From contig NZ_KB908058.1 of NCBI RefSeq assembly GCF_000382325.1, positions 62,001 through 126,000 on the forward strand: a stretch of 64,000 nt of DNA, written 5' to 3'. The stretch's first letter is position 1; each line of letters opens with the position of its first letter. A program made the position numbers and the translations under genes. The notes below the pieces were generated by a model. The model ran no database searches and was not told the origin of the DNA. It was given only the letters and a program-made list of their open reading frames with translations. Origin of the DNA: Woodsholea maritima DSM 17123 (GTDB lineage Bacteria; Pseudomonadota; Alphaproteobacteria; Caulobacterales; Maricaulaceae). Shown here piece by piece: positions 1-8,993 of the stretch.

Positions 1-4
1 ATGT

Positions 5-45
5 CATGGCCTGAGTGTAGCAAAAGTTCGGAACAAAAAAAGAAC
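5..45 (-). promoter_or_regulatory. Putative LexA (SOS) box, alphaproteobacterial type, at the window edge
   Basis: On the minus strand positions 45 to 31 read GTTC-N7-GTTC with a run of seven T as spacer, which is the direct-repeat operator known for LexA in Alphaproteobacteria. A -10-like TACACT follows, and an ATG lies on the minus strand at 5-7, so a leftward gene probably begins just outside the window. The controlled gene is not visible. The match to the motif is exact; the regulatory role is inferred. Confidence 0.5.
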
Positions 46-117
46 AAAATGCGCGCGCGCTGTGGATTCCTGTTAAGGGTTTGGCCGGGGTCCGGGTCGG
101 TTTTTTATAGCTAGCAA

Positions 118-230
118 CGCGGCCCCGGACTTGATCCGGGGTCCATGCTGGACGGGTTGAGCTTAGTTCTGGTCAATCAGAATGTGATGCAAACTTACGG
201 CATGGATGCCAGATCAAGTCTGGCATGACA
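118..230 (+). repeat. Composite palindromic repeat unit, copy 1
   Basis: A unit of about 110 bp. The left palindrome is CCCCGGA-cTTGa-TCCGGGG, the middle is an imperfect inverted repeat running from TCCATGC to GGCATGGA through a TTCTGG...CCAGAA-like core, and the right palindrome is GCCAGA-TCAAG-TCTGGC followed by TGACA. The same architecture recurs eight more times in the window in both orientations. Confidence 0.75.
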
Positions 231-580
231 GAAATCAAAACTGTCATCCCGGCCTTGAGCCGGGATCTATATGCCTTGATGGCAAGCTCAATGGATCCCG
301 GGTCGCACTACGTTTGCCCGGGATGACAGTATTATATTTAAGTCTATGCTTTGCTGTGAGAATATGAAGTATGGGTCCCGGATCTCACTCTCGTTCGTCC
401 GGGAACCCGGTTGAGAGTTGCCTCTACGCGGCCCCGGACTTGATCCGGGGTCCATCGACCCCAGAGGGGTCGCAAGCGCGAACGCGCGTGCGCAGCGAAG
501 CGAGGATACAACACACAACGCCCCCTCCGGCCGTACCGGCCACCTCCCCCGCTTCGCAGGGGAGGACAGGTCTCATACCT

Positions 581-692
581 GTCACCCCAAACTTGATTTG
601 GGGTCCATACCCGAAGCGTTGAATAAGGTTCTGATCGGCCAGAATAATCGTCAAGCTCACGGCAGGGATGCCAGATCAAGTCTGGCATGACA
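581..692 (+). repeat. Composite palindromic repeat unit, copy 2
   Basis: Begins with GTCA, then the CCCCAAA-cTTGa-TTTGGGG palindrome, the middle inverted repeat with GGTTCTGATCGG, and the GCCAGA-TCAAG-TCTGGC palindrome ending in TGACAG. The left arms differ from copy 1 by paired changes that keep the stem intact. Confidence 0.75.
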
Positions 693-901
693 GAAATCAA
701 AACTGTCATCCCGGCCTTGAGCCGGGAACTATTGAGCGTGATGGCTATGTTTATAGATCCCGGGTCGCACTACGTTTGCCCGGGATGACAAGTCTTGGTC
801 TAAGTTCATGCTTCGCAGGGGAGGATAATCGGGCGATTAGCCCGCAAGGACGACCGCCCTCAAATAGGCGATAGCCGGTAGGGCATTAAAGAAGTGTCCG
901 C

Positions 902-1477
902 CTAGCCTTGAGAGGCTCCAGGCATCGTGCCGGGGCGTAGATATTTGAAGACATGGCCGACATAATCGGCCTTACCCAGATCTACCCCGCCCGCGCGCAA
1001 AATCGCATAGGCAATCATCAGGTGGAAATAAAACTGCGGCACGGCCCAGTCGCGCGCATAGGCTTCACCGGTCATGTCGAAAATCATGCCATTGGGTAAA
1101 TCAATAGCGATCTCGCGCGTTTCTTCACCGTCAAGATCTGTGTCTGGCACGGCTTTCAGTGCGGCAATGGCGGCGTGGAGGCGCGCTTGCGCATCATTGA
1201 GTGTGCCCGGATTATCACCGCCCTGACGGCCTTCTTCGGTGAGGATTTGCGTCACGGGGCTGAGCGCCTCCCCCTTTAAACGCTGAGCCATTTCATAGGC
1301 CTGGAGGCAGGTGAAGCGCACTTGCGTGGCGAGCGGATACATATCCTCGATAAGGCGGGCACGAAGCAGAGCTTCGCCCTTGTCTGCGCCCAATTGCGCC
1401 TCAGCCTTGCTGAGCCAGCTTGATAGCGCTTCAAGCATTTGGGTATAGGCGGGGATAAGCTGGCGGGTCAAAGACAT
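902..1477 (-). CDS. DUF1993 family protein
   Basis: A 191-residue soluble alpha-helical protein that resembles the DUF1993 family (DinB-like four-helix bundle fold), whose function is unknown. The start at 1477 (MSLTRQLIPAYTQ) is chosen over a start six codons upstream because an AGGAAA ribosome-binding site lies just before it and family members begin there. Typical family segments are visible: a helical N-terminus, a conserved IDLPNG stretch near residue 140 and the closing HLMIAYAILRAGGVDLGKADYVG-type region. No signal peptide or membrane segment is seen. It is followed by repeat cluster A and preceded by the uracil-DNA glycosylase gene on the same strand. Family assignment is fairly secure; function is not known. 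Confidence 0.75.
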   Translation of the reverse strand: MSLTRQLIPAYTQMLEALSSWLSKAEAQLGADKGEALLRARLIEDMYPLATQVRFTCLQAYEMAQRLKGEALSPVTQILTEEGRQGGDNPGTLNDAQARLHAAIAALKAVPDTDLDGEETREIAIDLPNGMIFDMTGEAYARDWAVPQFYFHLMIAYAILRAGGVDLGKADYVGHVFKYLRPGTMPGASQG

Positions 1478-1548
1478 GGCGGTTTCCTGAAGCAAGGGCG
1501 CGAAATGATGGCTCGATCCAAGCCCAAGCGCGCGTGCCGATCAAGCCA

Positions 1549-2349
1549 TTAAAGAGCCGCGAGCCGTGTTTTTAACGCCAGAAGGTCTTGCCAGGCCTTG
1601 GCCTTTTCCTGGGGACGGCGCAAGAGGAATGACGGGTGGATCATAGGCAGGGCAGCGATGGTTTTGCCGTCAATGGCATAATCGTGCCAGCGCCCGCGCA
1701 GGCTCATAATCCCGGTCTTGGATTTCAAAAGGCTCTGGGCCGATAGCCCGCCGGCAAAGACCAGAAGGTCTGGGTTTTTTAAGGCGATATGGCGCTGGGC
1801 AAAGGGTAGGCACGCTTCAACCTCACCTTCGGTGGGTTTGCGATTACCCGGTGGTCGCCAGGGCACGATCGTGGTGATGTAAACATCATCCTCAGCCAAA
1901 CCGATCGCGGCGAGCATTTTATCGAGCAGCTGGCCAGCCTCACCGACAAAGGGAAGGGCGGCTTCGTCCTCTTCGCGTCCAGGGGCTTCGCCCATAATCA
2001 TCAAACGCGCCTTGGGATTGCCGCGTGAAAACACCAGATTGCGCGCGGTGTTTTTCAGATTGCAGCCCTCAAACCGTTCTAGCGCAGCGCGCAGGGCCTC
2101 AAGATCGCCCGCCGATTGGGCCAGGGCGAGGCCATCATCCTCTGGATTGGGCTGGCGAAACCCTGCGGCGCGGGCCGCGGCGGCCGAGGCTGTGGGCTGG
2201 GCTGGATTTGGACTGGGCGCAGATGCGCGCGGCGCGCTGGAACGCGGGCCCGGCGTCGCTTCCGGCAAGGGCTCCACCCCATGACGCGCCCACCAATCGA
2301 GCGTGCTTTTTAACGCGGCAATCTGTTCGGGGCTGAGGTGAAGGGTCAT
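1549..2349 (-). CDS. Family 4 (UdgA-type) uracil-DNA glycosylase, variant lacking two Fe-S cysteines
   Basis: Predicted to excise uracil from DNA in base excision repair. The catalytic domain starts near residue 93 and shows motif 1 GEAPG (120-124), the FVGEAGQLLDKML block, RPPGNR (165-170) and the C-terminal IHPSFLLRRP motif. Residues 25-90 form an Ala/Pro-rich low-complexity N-terminal extension. Family 4 enzymes normally bind a 4Fe-4S cluster with four cysteines. Here Cys96 and Cys180 remain, while the positions equivalent to the other two are Phe93 and Trp164 at unchanged spacing. I recall the same VPWRPPGNR form in other alphaproteobacterial members, so it is probably a lineage trait. 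The ATG at 2349 is preferred to a TTG two codons upstream. Confidence 0.85.
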   Translation of the reverse strand: MTLHLSPEQIAALKSTLDWWARHGVEPLPEATPGPRSSAPRASAPSPNPAQPTASAAAARAAGFRQPNPEDDGLALAQSAGDLEALRAALERFEGCNLKNTARNLVFSRGNPKARLMIMGEAPGREEDEAALPFVGEAGQLLDKMLAAIGLAEDDVYITTIVPWRPPGNRKPTEGEVEACLPFAQRHIALKNPDLLVFAGGLSAQSLLKSKTGIMSLRGRWHDYAIDGKTIAALPMIHPSFLLRRPQEKAKAWQDLLALKTRLAAL

Positions 2350-2505
2350 GGCCAAGGGGATCGTTTGCGGTTTTGGCTGCGTTTAGTGTGATGGGGCCTC
2401 GCGTAGAGGTCTGGCTGTGCGTTAACATCTAAGCTAAGACTCGTATAAAGCCCAGAAAAAGAAGCAACAAGAATGGGCAAAGGCGGAAACGGCGAAGGAG
2501 AGGTT

Positions 2506-4179
2506 ATGGGCGAGGCTGTGATCGAACGGGAATCGATGGACTTTGATGTGGTCATCGTGGGCGCTGGTCCTGCGGGTCTATCAGCGGCCATCCGTCTGAA
2601 ACAATTGGCAGATCAAAATGGCGAGGAGATCTCCATCGCCGTTCTGGAAAAAGGCTCCGAGGTGGGCGCACACATCCTGTCGGGTGTGGTGTTCGACCCC
2701 AAGGCGCTTGATGAGTTGATGCCCGATTGGCGCATGGATGATTCGCAGCCCTTCGACACCGAAGTTCAAGATGATAAATTCGTCTTCCTGGGTGAGGCCG
2801 GTGAACTGACCTTCCCCAGCTTCTCCATGCCCGAGTTTATGCATAATCATGGCTGCTATATCGGCTCGCTGGGTAATCTCACGCGCTATCTGGCCGCCCA
2901 TGCCGAAGGGTTAGGCGTTGAGATTTATCCCGGCTTTCCCGCCGCTGAGCTGATCGAGGAAGATGGTGTCATCAAGGGGGTGATCACCGGGGATATGGGC
3001 GTTAAACGCGATGGCACCCCCGGCGATATGTTCCAGCCGGGTATGGAATTGCGCGCCAAATATACCTTGATCGGCGAAGGGGCGCGCGGGTCTTTGGCGA
3101 AAAAGCTGATTGCGCGCTATGACCTCTCTAAGGGTAAAGACCCGCAAAAATTCGGCATCGGTATGAAAGAGCTCTGGCGGGTTAAGCCTGAGCATCATAA
3201 GCCGGGCCTCGTCAAACACTCCATGGGTTGGCCCTTGTCTGGGGATACTGGCGGGGGATCTTTCATGTACCACTTTGGCGAAGATCTGGTCGCCATCGGC
3301 TTTGTGGTCCACCTCAATTATAAAAATCCCTATACCTTCCCCTTTGGTGAGTTTCAGAAGCTGAAAACCCACCCTTCGATCAAGCCGATCTTTGAGGGGG
3401 CGGAGCGTTTATCCTATGGCGCGCGTGCGATTACCGAAGGCGGCTATCAATCTGTGCCCAAGCTCACCTTCCCAGGCGGGGCTCTGATCGGGTGTTCAGC
3501 CGGTTTTGTGAACCTGCCGCGCATCAAAGGCAGCCATAACGCCATGAAGTCGGGGATGATGGCGGCCGAGGCGATTGTCGCGGCCCTGGCTGAAGGGCGC
3601 GAAGGTGATGAGCTGAGCGCCTATGGCGCAGCCTATGAAAGCTCCTGGGTGAAGGAAGAATTGCACAAGGTGCGCAATGTGAAACCGCTCTGGTCGAGCT
3701 TTGGCACCGTTTTGGGTGTGGCGCTGGGCGGTCTCGATATGTGGACCAACCATCTGTTGAATTTCTCGATTTTCGGCACTTTAAGCCATGGCAAGGCCGA
3801 TTATCAGACCTTAGAGCCCGCTTCCAAGCATAAGCCTATCGACTATCCCAAGCCGGATAATGTGCTGACCTTTGATCGGTTGTCTTCGGTGTTTATTTCC
3901 AACACCAATCATGAAGAAGATCAGCCCGTTCACCTGAAGGTGGCGGATTTGGCACTGCAAAAGGACAGCGAGCTGGGCGTCTTTGAAGGCCCGTCGGCGC
4001 GCTATTGCCCTGCGGCCGTTTATGAATGGGTGGCTGATGAGGCGACGGGTGAGAAAAGCTTCGTGATCAATGCCCAGAACTGCGTGCATTGTAAAACCTG
4101 CGATATCAAAGATCCGAACCAGAATATCAACTGGACAACACCCGAAGGCGGGGGCGGTCCTAACTATCCGAATATGTAA
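2506..4179 (+). CDS. Electron transfer flavoprotein-ubiquinone oxidoreductase (ETF-QO)
   Basis: Membrane-associated flavoprotein that passes electrons from acyl-CoA and other dehydrogenases, through ETF, to ubiquinone. The start at 2506 has an AAGGAG ribosome-binding site five bases upstream; the in-frame ATG at 2473 has none. At 557 residues it is full length. The FAD dinucleotide-binding motif GAGPAG is at residues 19-24, and the C-terminal ferredoxin-like domain carries the 4Fe-4S ligands Cys501, Cys526, Cys529 and Cys532 (C-x2-C-x2-C at the end). The sequence GIGMKELW and the C-terminal GGGGPNYPNM are typical of the family. The etfA and etfB genes are not in the window. It is followed after 40 bp by a TPR lipoprotein gene. 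Confidence 0.97.
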   Translation: MGEAVIERESMDFDVVIVGAGPAGLSAAIRLKQLADQNGEEISIAVLEKGSEVGAHILSGVVFDPKALDELMPDWRMDDSQPFDTEVQDDKFVFLGEAGELTFPSFSMPEFMHNHGCYIGSLGNLTRYLAAHAEGLGVEIYPGFPAAELIEEDGVIKGVITGDMGVKRDGTPGDMFQPGMELRAKYTLIGEGARGSLAKKLIARYDLSKGKDPQKFGIGMKELWRVKPEHHKPGLVKHSMGWPLSGDTGGGSFMYHFGEDLVAIGFVVHLNYKNPYTFPFGEFQKLKTHPSIKPIFEGAERLSYGARAITEGGYQSVPKLTFPGGALIGCSAGFVNLPRIKGSHNAMKSGMMAAEAIVAALAEGREGDELSAYGAAYESSWVKEELHKVRNVKPLWSSFGTVLGVALGGLDMWTNHLLNFSIFGTLSHGKADYQTLEPASKHKPIDYPKPDNVLTFDRLSSVFISNTNHEEDQPVHLKVADLALQKDSELGVFEGPSARYCPAAVYEWVADEATGEKSFVINAQNCVHCKTCDIKDPNQNINWTTPEGGGGPNYPNM

Positions 4180-4219
4180 GTTTATTTTTTAAGTTTCGGT
4201 TTTAACGCCAGGAGCGGCT

Positions 4220-5893
4220 ATGCGTCAGTGGGCTTGTCTTGCCATCGGAGCGGCTGTCTTGTCGGGGTGCGTGACGTCCAATGGGGGCTTCTTGCCCCCG
4301 GACGCCAGCCCACAAAGTGCGTATGGGCCTTTCCTGGCGGGGCGCTATGCGGGCAATAATCGGGCCTTGGACGATGCCGCGCGTTTGTATGCGGAGGCCT
4401 TGTCCGTGGACCCAGCCTCTTCTTATCTTTCAGAGCGCACCTTCTATGCCGCGCTGCTCAATGGTGATTTCGATCAAGCGCGTGAGGCCGCTCACCACAC
4501 CTTGGATGATCCGGCCAGTGCAGGGCTGTCGCGGCTATATCTGAAAGCCGATAGCCTGCATGATATACGCCGGCGCAGCGCCGTACCTGATATTGACGTG
4601 TCGGGATTGGGCGCATTTGGAACTTTGTTCGATGATCTTGTGACCCATTGGCATTTGATCGCGCGCGACCAGTTTGATGCGGCCTTGGTGGCGTCGCAAG
4701 ACTTGGAACTGCCTGCGGGCACGGCCGATTATGTGCGCATTCATCAGGCGCTTCTTTTTGATGCTGCAGGCGAGGTGCGCGCCGCCGAAGATGCCTATCG
4801 TGGGGCCTTGGCGACATCCTCGCTGAAAAGCTATGTCGCCACGCTCTATGGGCATTTCTTGGAACGTCAGGGCCGTAAAGACGATGCGATTACGCTTTAT
4901 GAAGCCCAAATCGCGCGCGGCAATGATGGCGGGGATGTCAGCTATGCGCTGAACCGGGCGCGCACATCAAGGCGTGCGCCAAAGCGCTGGAGCGATACGC
5001 AATATGCCGCGCGCGCGCTCTTCCCATTAAGTGCGATCCTGGCTAATCAATCCACAGCGGATTTCTCCGCGCTCTATTTGCGCGTGGTGCAAGATCTTGA
5101 CCCTGATCTTGCGCATAACACCTTCTTTTTGGCTGAGATTTTAGAGCGCCTGGACATGGATGAAGCCGCTTTGGCGCTCTATGACCATGCCCGCTCGGGG
5201 CCGTTTTCAGAACAGGCTCAGGTCTCAGCGGCTTGGCTATCCTATCGCATGGGTGATCACGAGGCCGCCTATATTCGCGCTCAAGACCTCGCCGCAAGCG
5301 GGCGCATTCAACCGCGCTTGTTGCAGGCCGATATCTTGCGCATGAAGGGCGATTACGCCGGCGCCAAGGTGATTTATGAAGCCGTTCTGAGCGATGCGGG
5401 CCTTCAAGGGGCTGATATCGATTGGCGTTGGCATTATTATGCCGGGGTTTGTGAGCAACAATTGGGCGATTGGGATGCGGCTGAGGCCCATTATCAAGCC
5501 GCGCTGGCACTCGACCCCGACAATGCGCGTATCCTCAACCATCTGGGCTATAATTGGATTATCCTGGACATTGATGTCGAGGCGGGGCTCGCCATGGTTG
5601 AGCGTGCCGCCCGGCTTGAGCCCACCAATGGCTCGGTCCTCGATAGTGTGGGTTGGGGCTATTTTGTTCTAGGCCGCTATGATGAGGCGGTTGAGATTTT
5701 GGAACGCGCGGCCGTTTTACGTCCCGGCAGTGCCACGGTGCTGGGCCATTTGGGCGATGCCTATTGGCAGGTGGGCCGCCATCTCGAAGCACGCTTTCAA
5801 TGGCGTCATGCCTTGAATCTTGACCCAACACCAGATCAGCGCGCTCATTTTGAAGCGCGTCTGGCTGAACCCTTTCCGCCGAGCGAGGCCTAA
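4220..5893 (+). CDS. TPR-repeat lipoprotein
   Basis: A 557-residue secreted protein. The N-terminus MRQWACLAIGAAVLSGC is a lipoprotein signal peptide with the lipobox LSGC, so Cys17 should be lipidated and the protein anchored facing the periplasm. The rest is almost entirely helical tetratricopeptide repeats; clear units in the C-terminal third (residues about 400-540) carry the W/LG/Y/A/P pattern, for example GDWDAAEAHYQAALALDPDN. Such proteins act as scaffolds, often in envelope biogenesis, but the partner is unknown. An AGGAG site lies five bases before the ATG. The ispE start is three bases after the stop, so the two genes are probably cotranscribed. Confidence 0.85.
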   Translation: MRQWACLAIGAAVLSGCVTSNGGFLPPDASPQSAYGPFLAGRYAGNNRALDDAARLYAEALSVDPASSYLSERTFYAALLNGDFDQAREAAHHTLDDPASAGLSRLYLKADSLHDIRRRSAVPDIDVSGLGAFGTLFDDLVTHWHLIARDQFDAALVASQDLELPAGTADYVRIHQALLFDAAGEVRAAEDAYRGALATSSLKSYVATLYGHFLERQGRKDDAITLYEAQIARGNDGGDVSYALNRARTSRRAPKRWSDTQYAARALFPLSAILANQSTADFSALYLRVVQDLDPDLAHNTFFLAEILERLDMDEAALALYDHARSGPFSEQAQVSAAWLSYRMGDHEAAYIRAQDLAASGRIQPRLLQADILRMKGDYAGAKVIYEAVLSDAGLQGADIDWRWHYYAGVCEQQLGDWDAAEAHYQAALALDPDNARILNHLGYNWIILDIDVEAGLAMVERAARLEPTNGSVLDSVGWGYFVLGRYDEAVEILERAAVLRPGSATVLGHLGDAYWQVGRHLEARFQWRHALNLDPTPDQRAHFEARLAEPFPPSEA

Positions 5894-5896
5894 TCC

Positions 5897-6769
5897 ATGC
5901 TGACTGAATTTGCGCCCGCCAAAGTCAATCTCAGCCTGCATGTCGGTCCGGTGCGTCTGGATGGCTATCACCCGCTCGATAGCCTCGTAGTCTTTGCCTC
6001 TGTCGGTGATCAATTGCTGATCGAACAGGGTGAGGGGCTGAGCCTCACCATTGAAGGGGAGGGCGCAGACATCCTGCGCGAAGAGCCGCATAATCTGGTC
6101 TTGAAGGCGGCCTATGCCTTGCGCGCGGTTGCGGATAATCCCGATCTGGGCGCGCGCATGACCTTGCACAAGCGTTTGCCTTTGCAATCGGGACTTGGCG
6201 GAGGCTCTGCAGATGCCGCTGCGGCCTTGCGGGGCTTGGCGCAATATTGGGGCCTGGATTTGAGCGTGAAGCAATTGGCTGAAATTGGCTCGGTTGTGGG
6301 CTCGGATGTTCCGGCCTGCGTCTATAATCGCCCCTTGGTGATGCGCGGGCGGGGGGAGAAAATCTCACCCCTTGTGGCTTGGCCCAGCCTTCATGGCGTG
6401 CTCGTCAATCCCCGCGTGAACGTGCCTACAGGTCCGGTCTTTGCCGCCTATGATAGCGCGCCGGTCGCGGCTTTGTCCGAAGGCGCCTTGCCCTTTGCCG
6501 GTGATCACGCCTCGGCGATCCTGTGTCTTTCTAAGACCCGCAATGATCTGCAAGCCCCCGCCCTGGCCCAGGCCCCGATTATTGAGACGGTGCTGGGCGA
6601 GCTTTGCGGCCTTGACGGCGCGGATCTGGTTCGTATGACAGGCTCGGGCGCGACATGCTTTGCGCTGTTTGCGAATGACGATTTAGCCCACGCTGCGGCG
6701 CAGACCCTGAAGGCGCGCCATGCGGGCTGGTGGATCGAAGCGGTGACGTTTAAAAGCGCGCTTTTATAG
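5897..6769 (+). CDS. ispE: 4-diphosphocytidyl-2-C-methyl-D-erythritol kinase
   Basis: Cytosolic GHMP-family kinase that phosphorylates 4-diphosphocytidyl-2-C-methylerythritol in the non-mevalonate isoprenoid pathway. At 290 residues it has the usual length. The N-terminal APAKVNLSLHVG motif, the ATP-binding GLGGGSADAA loop (residues about 98-107) and the C-terminal MTGSGATCFALF motif are all present. It starts three bases after the TPR lipoprotein. A polyprenyl diphosphate synthase, which uses products of this pathway, lies about 1.1 kb downstream on the other strand. Confidence 0.96.
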   Translation: MLTEFAPAKVNLSLHVGPVRLDGYHPLDSLVVFASVGDQLLIEQGEGLSLTIEGEGADILREEPHNLVLKAAYALRAVADNPDLGARMTLHKRLPLQSGLGGGSADAAAALRGLAQYWGLDLSVKQLAEIGSVVGSDVPACVYNRPLVMRGRGEKISPLVAWPSLHGVLVNPRVNVPTGPVFAAYDSAPVAALSEGALPFAGDHASAILCLSKTRNDLQAPALAQAPIIETVLGELCGLDGADLVRMTGSGATCFALFANDDLAHAAAQTLKARHAGWWIEAVTFKSALL

Positions 6770-6788
6770 GCGCGCTGCGGGGGTAGAG

Positions 6789-7844
6789 ATGAATTTACTC
6801 GCGATGGGGGCCATGGGCTTGGTCATACCGGCCGCCTTGATGGGCTGGGCGGTGACGCGGCTGGCCGTCAGCGGTGCTGTCCTTGATTTTCCCAATGCAC
6901 GCTCCAGCCATCTTCGCCCCACACCGCGTTCGGGCGGGATTGGGATTGTTGCGGGCTTCATGCTGGCGCTCGCGCTGGCTTCAACCGTGCCCAGCCCTGC
7001 CGATCCCGATGCCTTGGCGCTCGTGAAGCTGATTATATTTGCTCTTGTGATGGGCGGTTTGGGCCTCACCGATGATTTATTGTCCTTACCGGCGAAGTTG
7101 AAATTCACAATCATGGTGCTCACCATCGGGCTTTATGTCTGGTTTGCCCAACCGGTGATGCTGATTGAGTTTACCGGCCATGTCCATGTCACCTTACCCT
7201 TTGTGGTGGGTCTTCTTGGATCGGCGCTTTTCCTGTTTGTGGTGATCAATGCCACGAATTTTATGGATGGGGCCAATGGCATGCTGGTCGCGGGCATGTT
7301 CCCCGCCGGGGTGGGCCTGGGGGTTATGGGCATTATGCAGGATGTGCCGCTGGCGGCCTATGCGGGCTTTTCCCTGGCCGGGGCTTTAGCAGGTTTTGCG
7401 CTTCTCAACTGGGATCCGGCGAAGATTTTTGCTGGGGATGTCGGCTCGCTGTTTTGTGGAGCGGTCATGGGCGCGGGCGGATTGGCGCTGGCGGTGAAGG
7501 GCTATCCCGGCACGGTGTGGCTGATCCCGCTTTTGGTCTTGCCCTTTGTCGGGGATGTCTTGTTGACCTTGTTAAAGCGTGCCCGCGCGGGTCGGCTCAG
7601 TCTGGCGGCTCATCGTGAGCATGCCTATCAGATGCTGCTGCGTGCCGGGATTTCTCATGCGCGCGCAGCCGAAGCCTATGCCTGTGGCGCGACAGCGTGT
7701 TCGGGGCTGGCCGTGGCCGTGGCAACGGGACCCGTGGTCTTGAAACTCATCGCCTTGGTGCTCGCCAGCCTTGCCTTTACGGTTATTTATTACCGCATCC
7801 ACAGCTTTGCCTATAGCCAGGGCGTTGAGAAAACGGCCTATTGA
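6789..7844 (+). CDS. MraY/WecA-family polyprenyl-phosphate sugar-1-phosphate transferase
   Basis: Integral membrane enzyme that moves a sugar-1-phosphate from a UDP-sugar to undecaprenyl phosphate, the first step of lipid-linked glycan synthesis. It has 351 residues with about ten hydrophobic segments. Family motifs are the N-terminal HLRPTPRSGGIGI, an acidic pair in LTDDLLSLP, NATNFMDGANGM and FAGDVGSLF, and the cytoplasmic loop AHREHAYQ, which corresponds to the histidine motif of WecA-like enzymes. No dcw cluster is nearby and MraY-specific features are not evident, so a WecA-like role in O-antigen or capsule is more likely than peptidoglycan synthesis. The sugar is unknown. Confidence 0.85.
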   Translation: MNLLAMGAMGLVIPAALMGWAVTRLAVSGAVLDFPNARSSHLRPTPRSGGIGIVAGFMLALALASTVPSPADPDALALVKLIIFALVMGGLGLTDDLLSLPAKLKFTIMVLTIGLYVWFAQPVMLIEFTGHVHVTLPFVVGLLGSALFLFVVINATNFMDGANGMLVAGMFPAGVGLGVMGIMQDVPLAAYAGFSLAGALAGFALLNWDPAKIFAGDVGSLFCGAVMGAGGLALAVKGYPGTVWLIPLLVLPFVGDVLLTLLKRARAGRLSLAAHREHAYQMLLRAGISHARAAEAYACGATACSGLAVAVATGPVVLKLIALVLASLAFTVIYYRIHSFAYSQGVEKTAY

Positions 7845-7852
7845 TTTACGGC

Positions 7853-8845
7853 TTAGTGCGCGCGATCGACCACAAATTCAGCGAGCTTCGCTAAAGCTTC
7901 GGACCAGGGGTTTTTCGGGAAAATCGCCAAGGCATCTTGCGCGGTCTGGGCATGGGCGCGGGCCTGGGCCAGGGTGTCTTCCAGCGCATTGTGACGCTTC
8001 ATGATGTTCAGCGCCGTATCGAAATCGCCGTCATTCTGGACTTTTTCGACCATGACCCGCTGCCAGAAGGCGCGCTCATTCTTATCGGCTTTGTTCAGCG
8101 CCAGCGCGACCGGCAAAGTCATCTTGCCTTCGCGGAAATCATCGCCGAGATTTTTACCCAGCTTCACCGCCAGCCCACCATAATCAAGCGCATCATCGAC
8201 CAATTGGAAGGCCAGGCCCAGCTCGCGCCCATAGGTCTCCAGCGCGTCTTCCTCGGCCTTGGGCCGTCCGGCAATGATGGGCGAGACTTGAGCAGCTGCC
8301 GCGAAGAGCGCCGCCGTTTTGGCTTCGATAATCGCCATATAATCGCTGACCGGGATGTCGATATGACCGGCCGCTTCCAGCTGGCGCACCTCACCCTCGG
8401 CAATGATCGAAGCCGCGCGCGAAAGCACATGCAGGGCATCCATACTGCCCGCATCCACCATCAACATGAAGGCGCGCGCGAACAGGAAGTCACCGACCAA
8501 TACACTTTGCGGATTGCCATAGATCAAGTTCGCAGCCGTCTTGCCACGGCGCAAATCCGAACCATCAACCACATCATCATGCAACAAGGTCGCGGTGTGG
8601 ATGAATTCCACCGCGGCGGCCAGCATGGCATGACCTTCGCCCTCATACCCGACCATGCGCGCGGCGGCGACCGTGATCAGGGGACGAATGCGCTTGCCTC
8701 CAGCCTCAACCAGATAGCGCGCCAGTTCAGGAATTAACGGGACCGGGGAGCCCATACGCTCGATAATCAGGCGATCGACACTGGCCATATCGGCTTTCGC
8801 CATTTGGCTCAGGCGCGTAACTGGGTTGGGAAGTTTGAGATCCAT
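7853..8845 (-). CDS. Polyprenyl diphosphate synthase (octaprenyl/decaprenyl type)
   Basis: Elongates allylic diphosphates with isopentenyl diphosphate to make the long side chain of ubiquinone. From the start at 8845 (MDLKLPNPVTRL) it has 330 residues, the normal length; the upstream in-frame extension is not typical. The first aspartate-rich motif LLHDDVVDGSD and the second LVDDALDYGG are present, together with the GGKRIRP substrate motif. The chain length cannot be read from the sequence; alphaproteobacteria commonly make Q-10. It converges with the WecA-like gene (8 bp apart) and diverges from the DUF2007 gene. Confidence 0.93.
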   Translation of the reverse strand: MDLKLPNPVTRLSQMAKADMASVDRLIIERMGSPVPLIPELARYLVEAGGKRIRPLITVAAARMVGYEGEGHAMLAAAVEFIHTATLLHDDVVDGSDLRRGKTAANLIYGNPQSVLVGDFLFARAFMLMVDAGSMDALHVLSRAASIIAEGEVRQLEAAGHIDIPVSDYMAIIEAKTAALFAAAAQVSPIIAGRPKAEEDALETYGRELGLAFQLVDDALDYGGLAVKLGKNLGDDFREGKMTLPVALALNKADKNERAFWQRVMVEKVQNDGDFDTALNIMKRHNALEDTLAQARAHAQTAQDALAIFPKNPWSEALAKLAEFVVDRAH

Positions 8846-8993
8846 AGATATTCGCGGATAAAGATCCGCTCTGCCCCTTGATGTGGTCCAAAATCGGATC
8901 GCACAATAGGTAGGGAATGCAAATCGGGCAAGAATGCAGCACTGTATAAGATGCCGCATCTGCATCCGTTCACCGAGGAAAGGTCCACAGGCG

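Larger units (their letters stand above)
118..900. repeat. Intergenic repeat cluster A
   Basis: This stretch has no convincing gene. It is packed with palindromes: cTTGa-centred stem-loops with CCGG-type arms (120-143, 429-454), GCCAGA-type arms (206-228, 669-690) and CCCCAAA-type arms (583-606), a double hairpin with GGCCG/CGGCC and CCTCCCC/GGGGAGG stems (519-567), and CCCGGGTCGC...GCCCGGGATGAC elements (about 292-328 and 757-790). Two complete composite units (118-230 and 581-692) lie inside it. Open frames here are only by-products of the repeats. Confidence 0.85.

Noticed and set aside
288-874. Several open frames of 68-121 codons in cluster A and similar ones in the other repeat clusters
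   Set aside because: They consist of translated palindromes (repeats such as PDLIWHPCR and HLPRFAGEDR) and recur in every cluster with no ribosome-binding sites.
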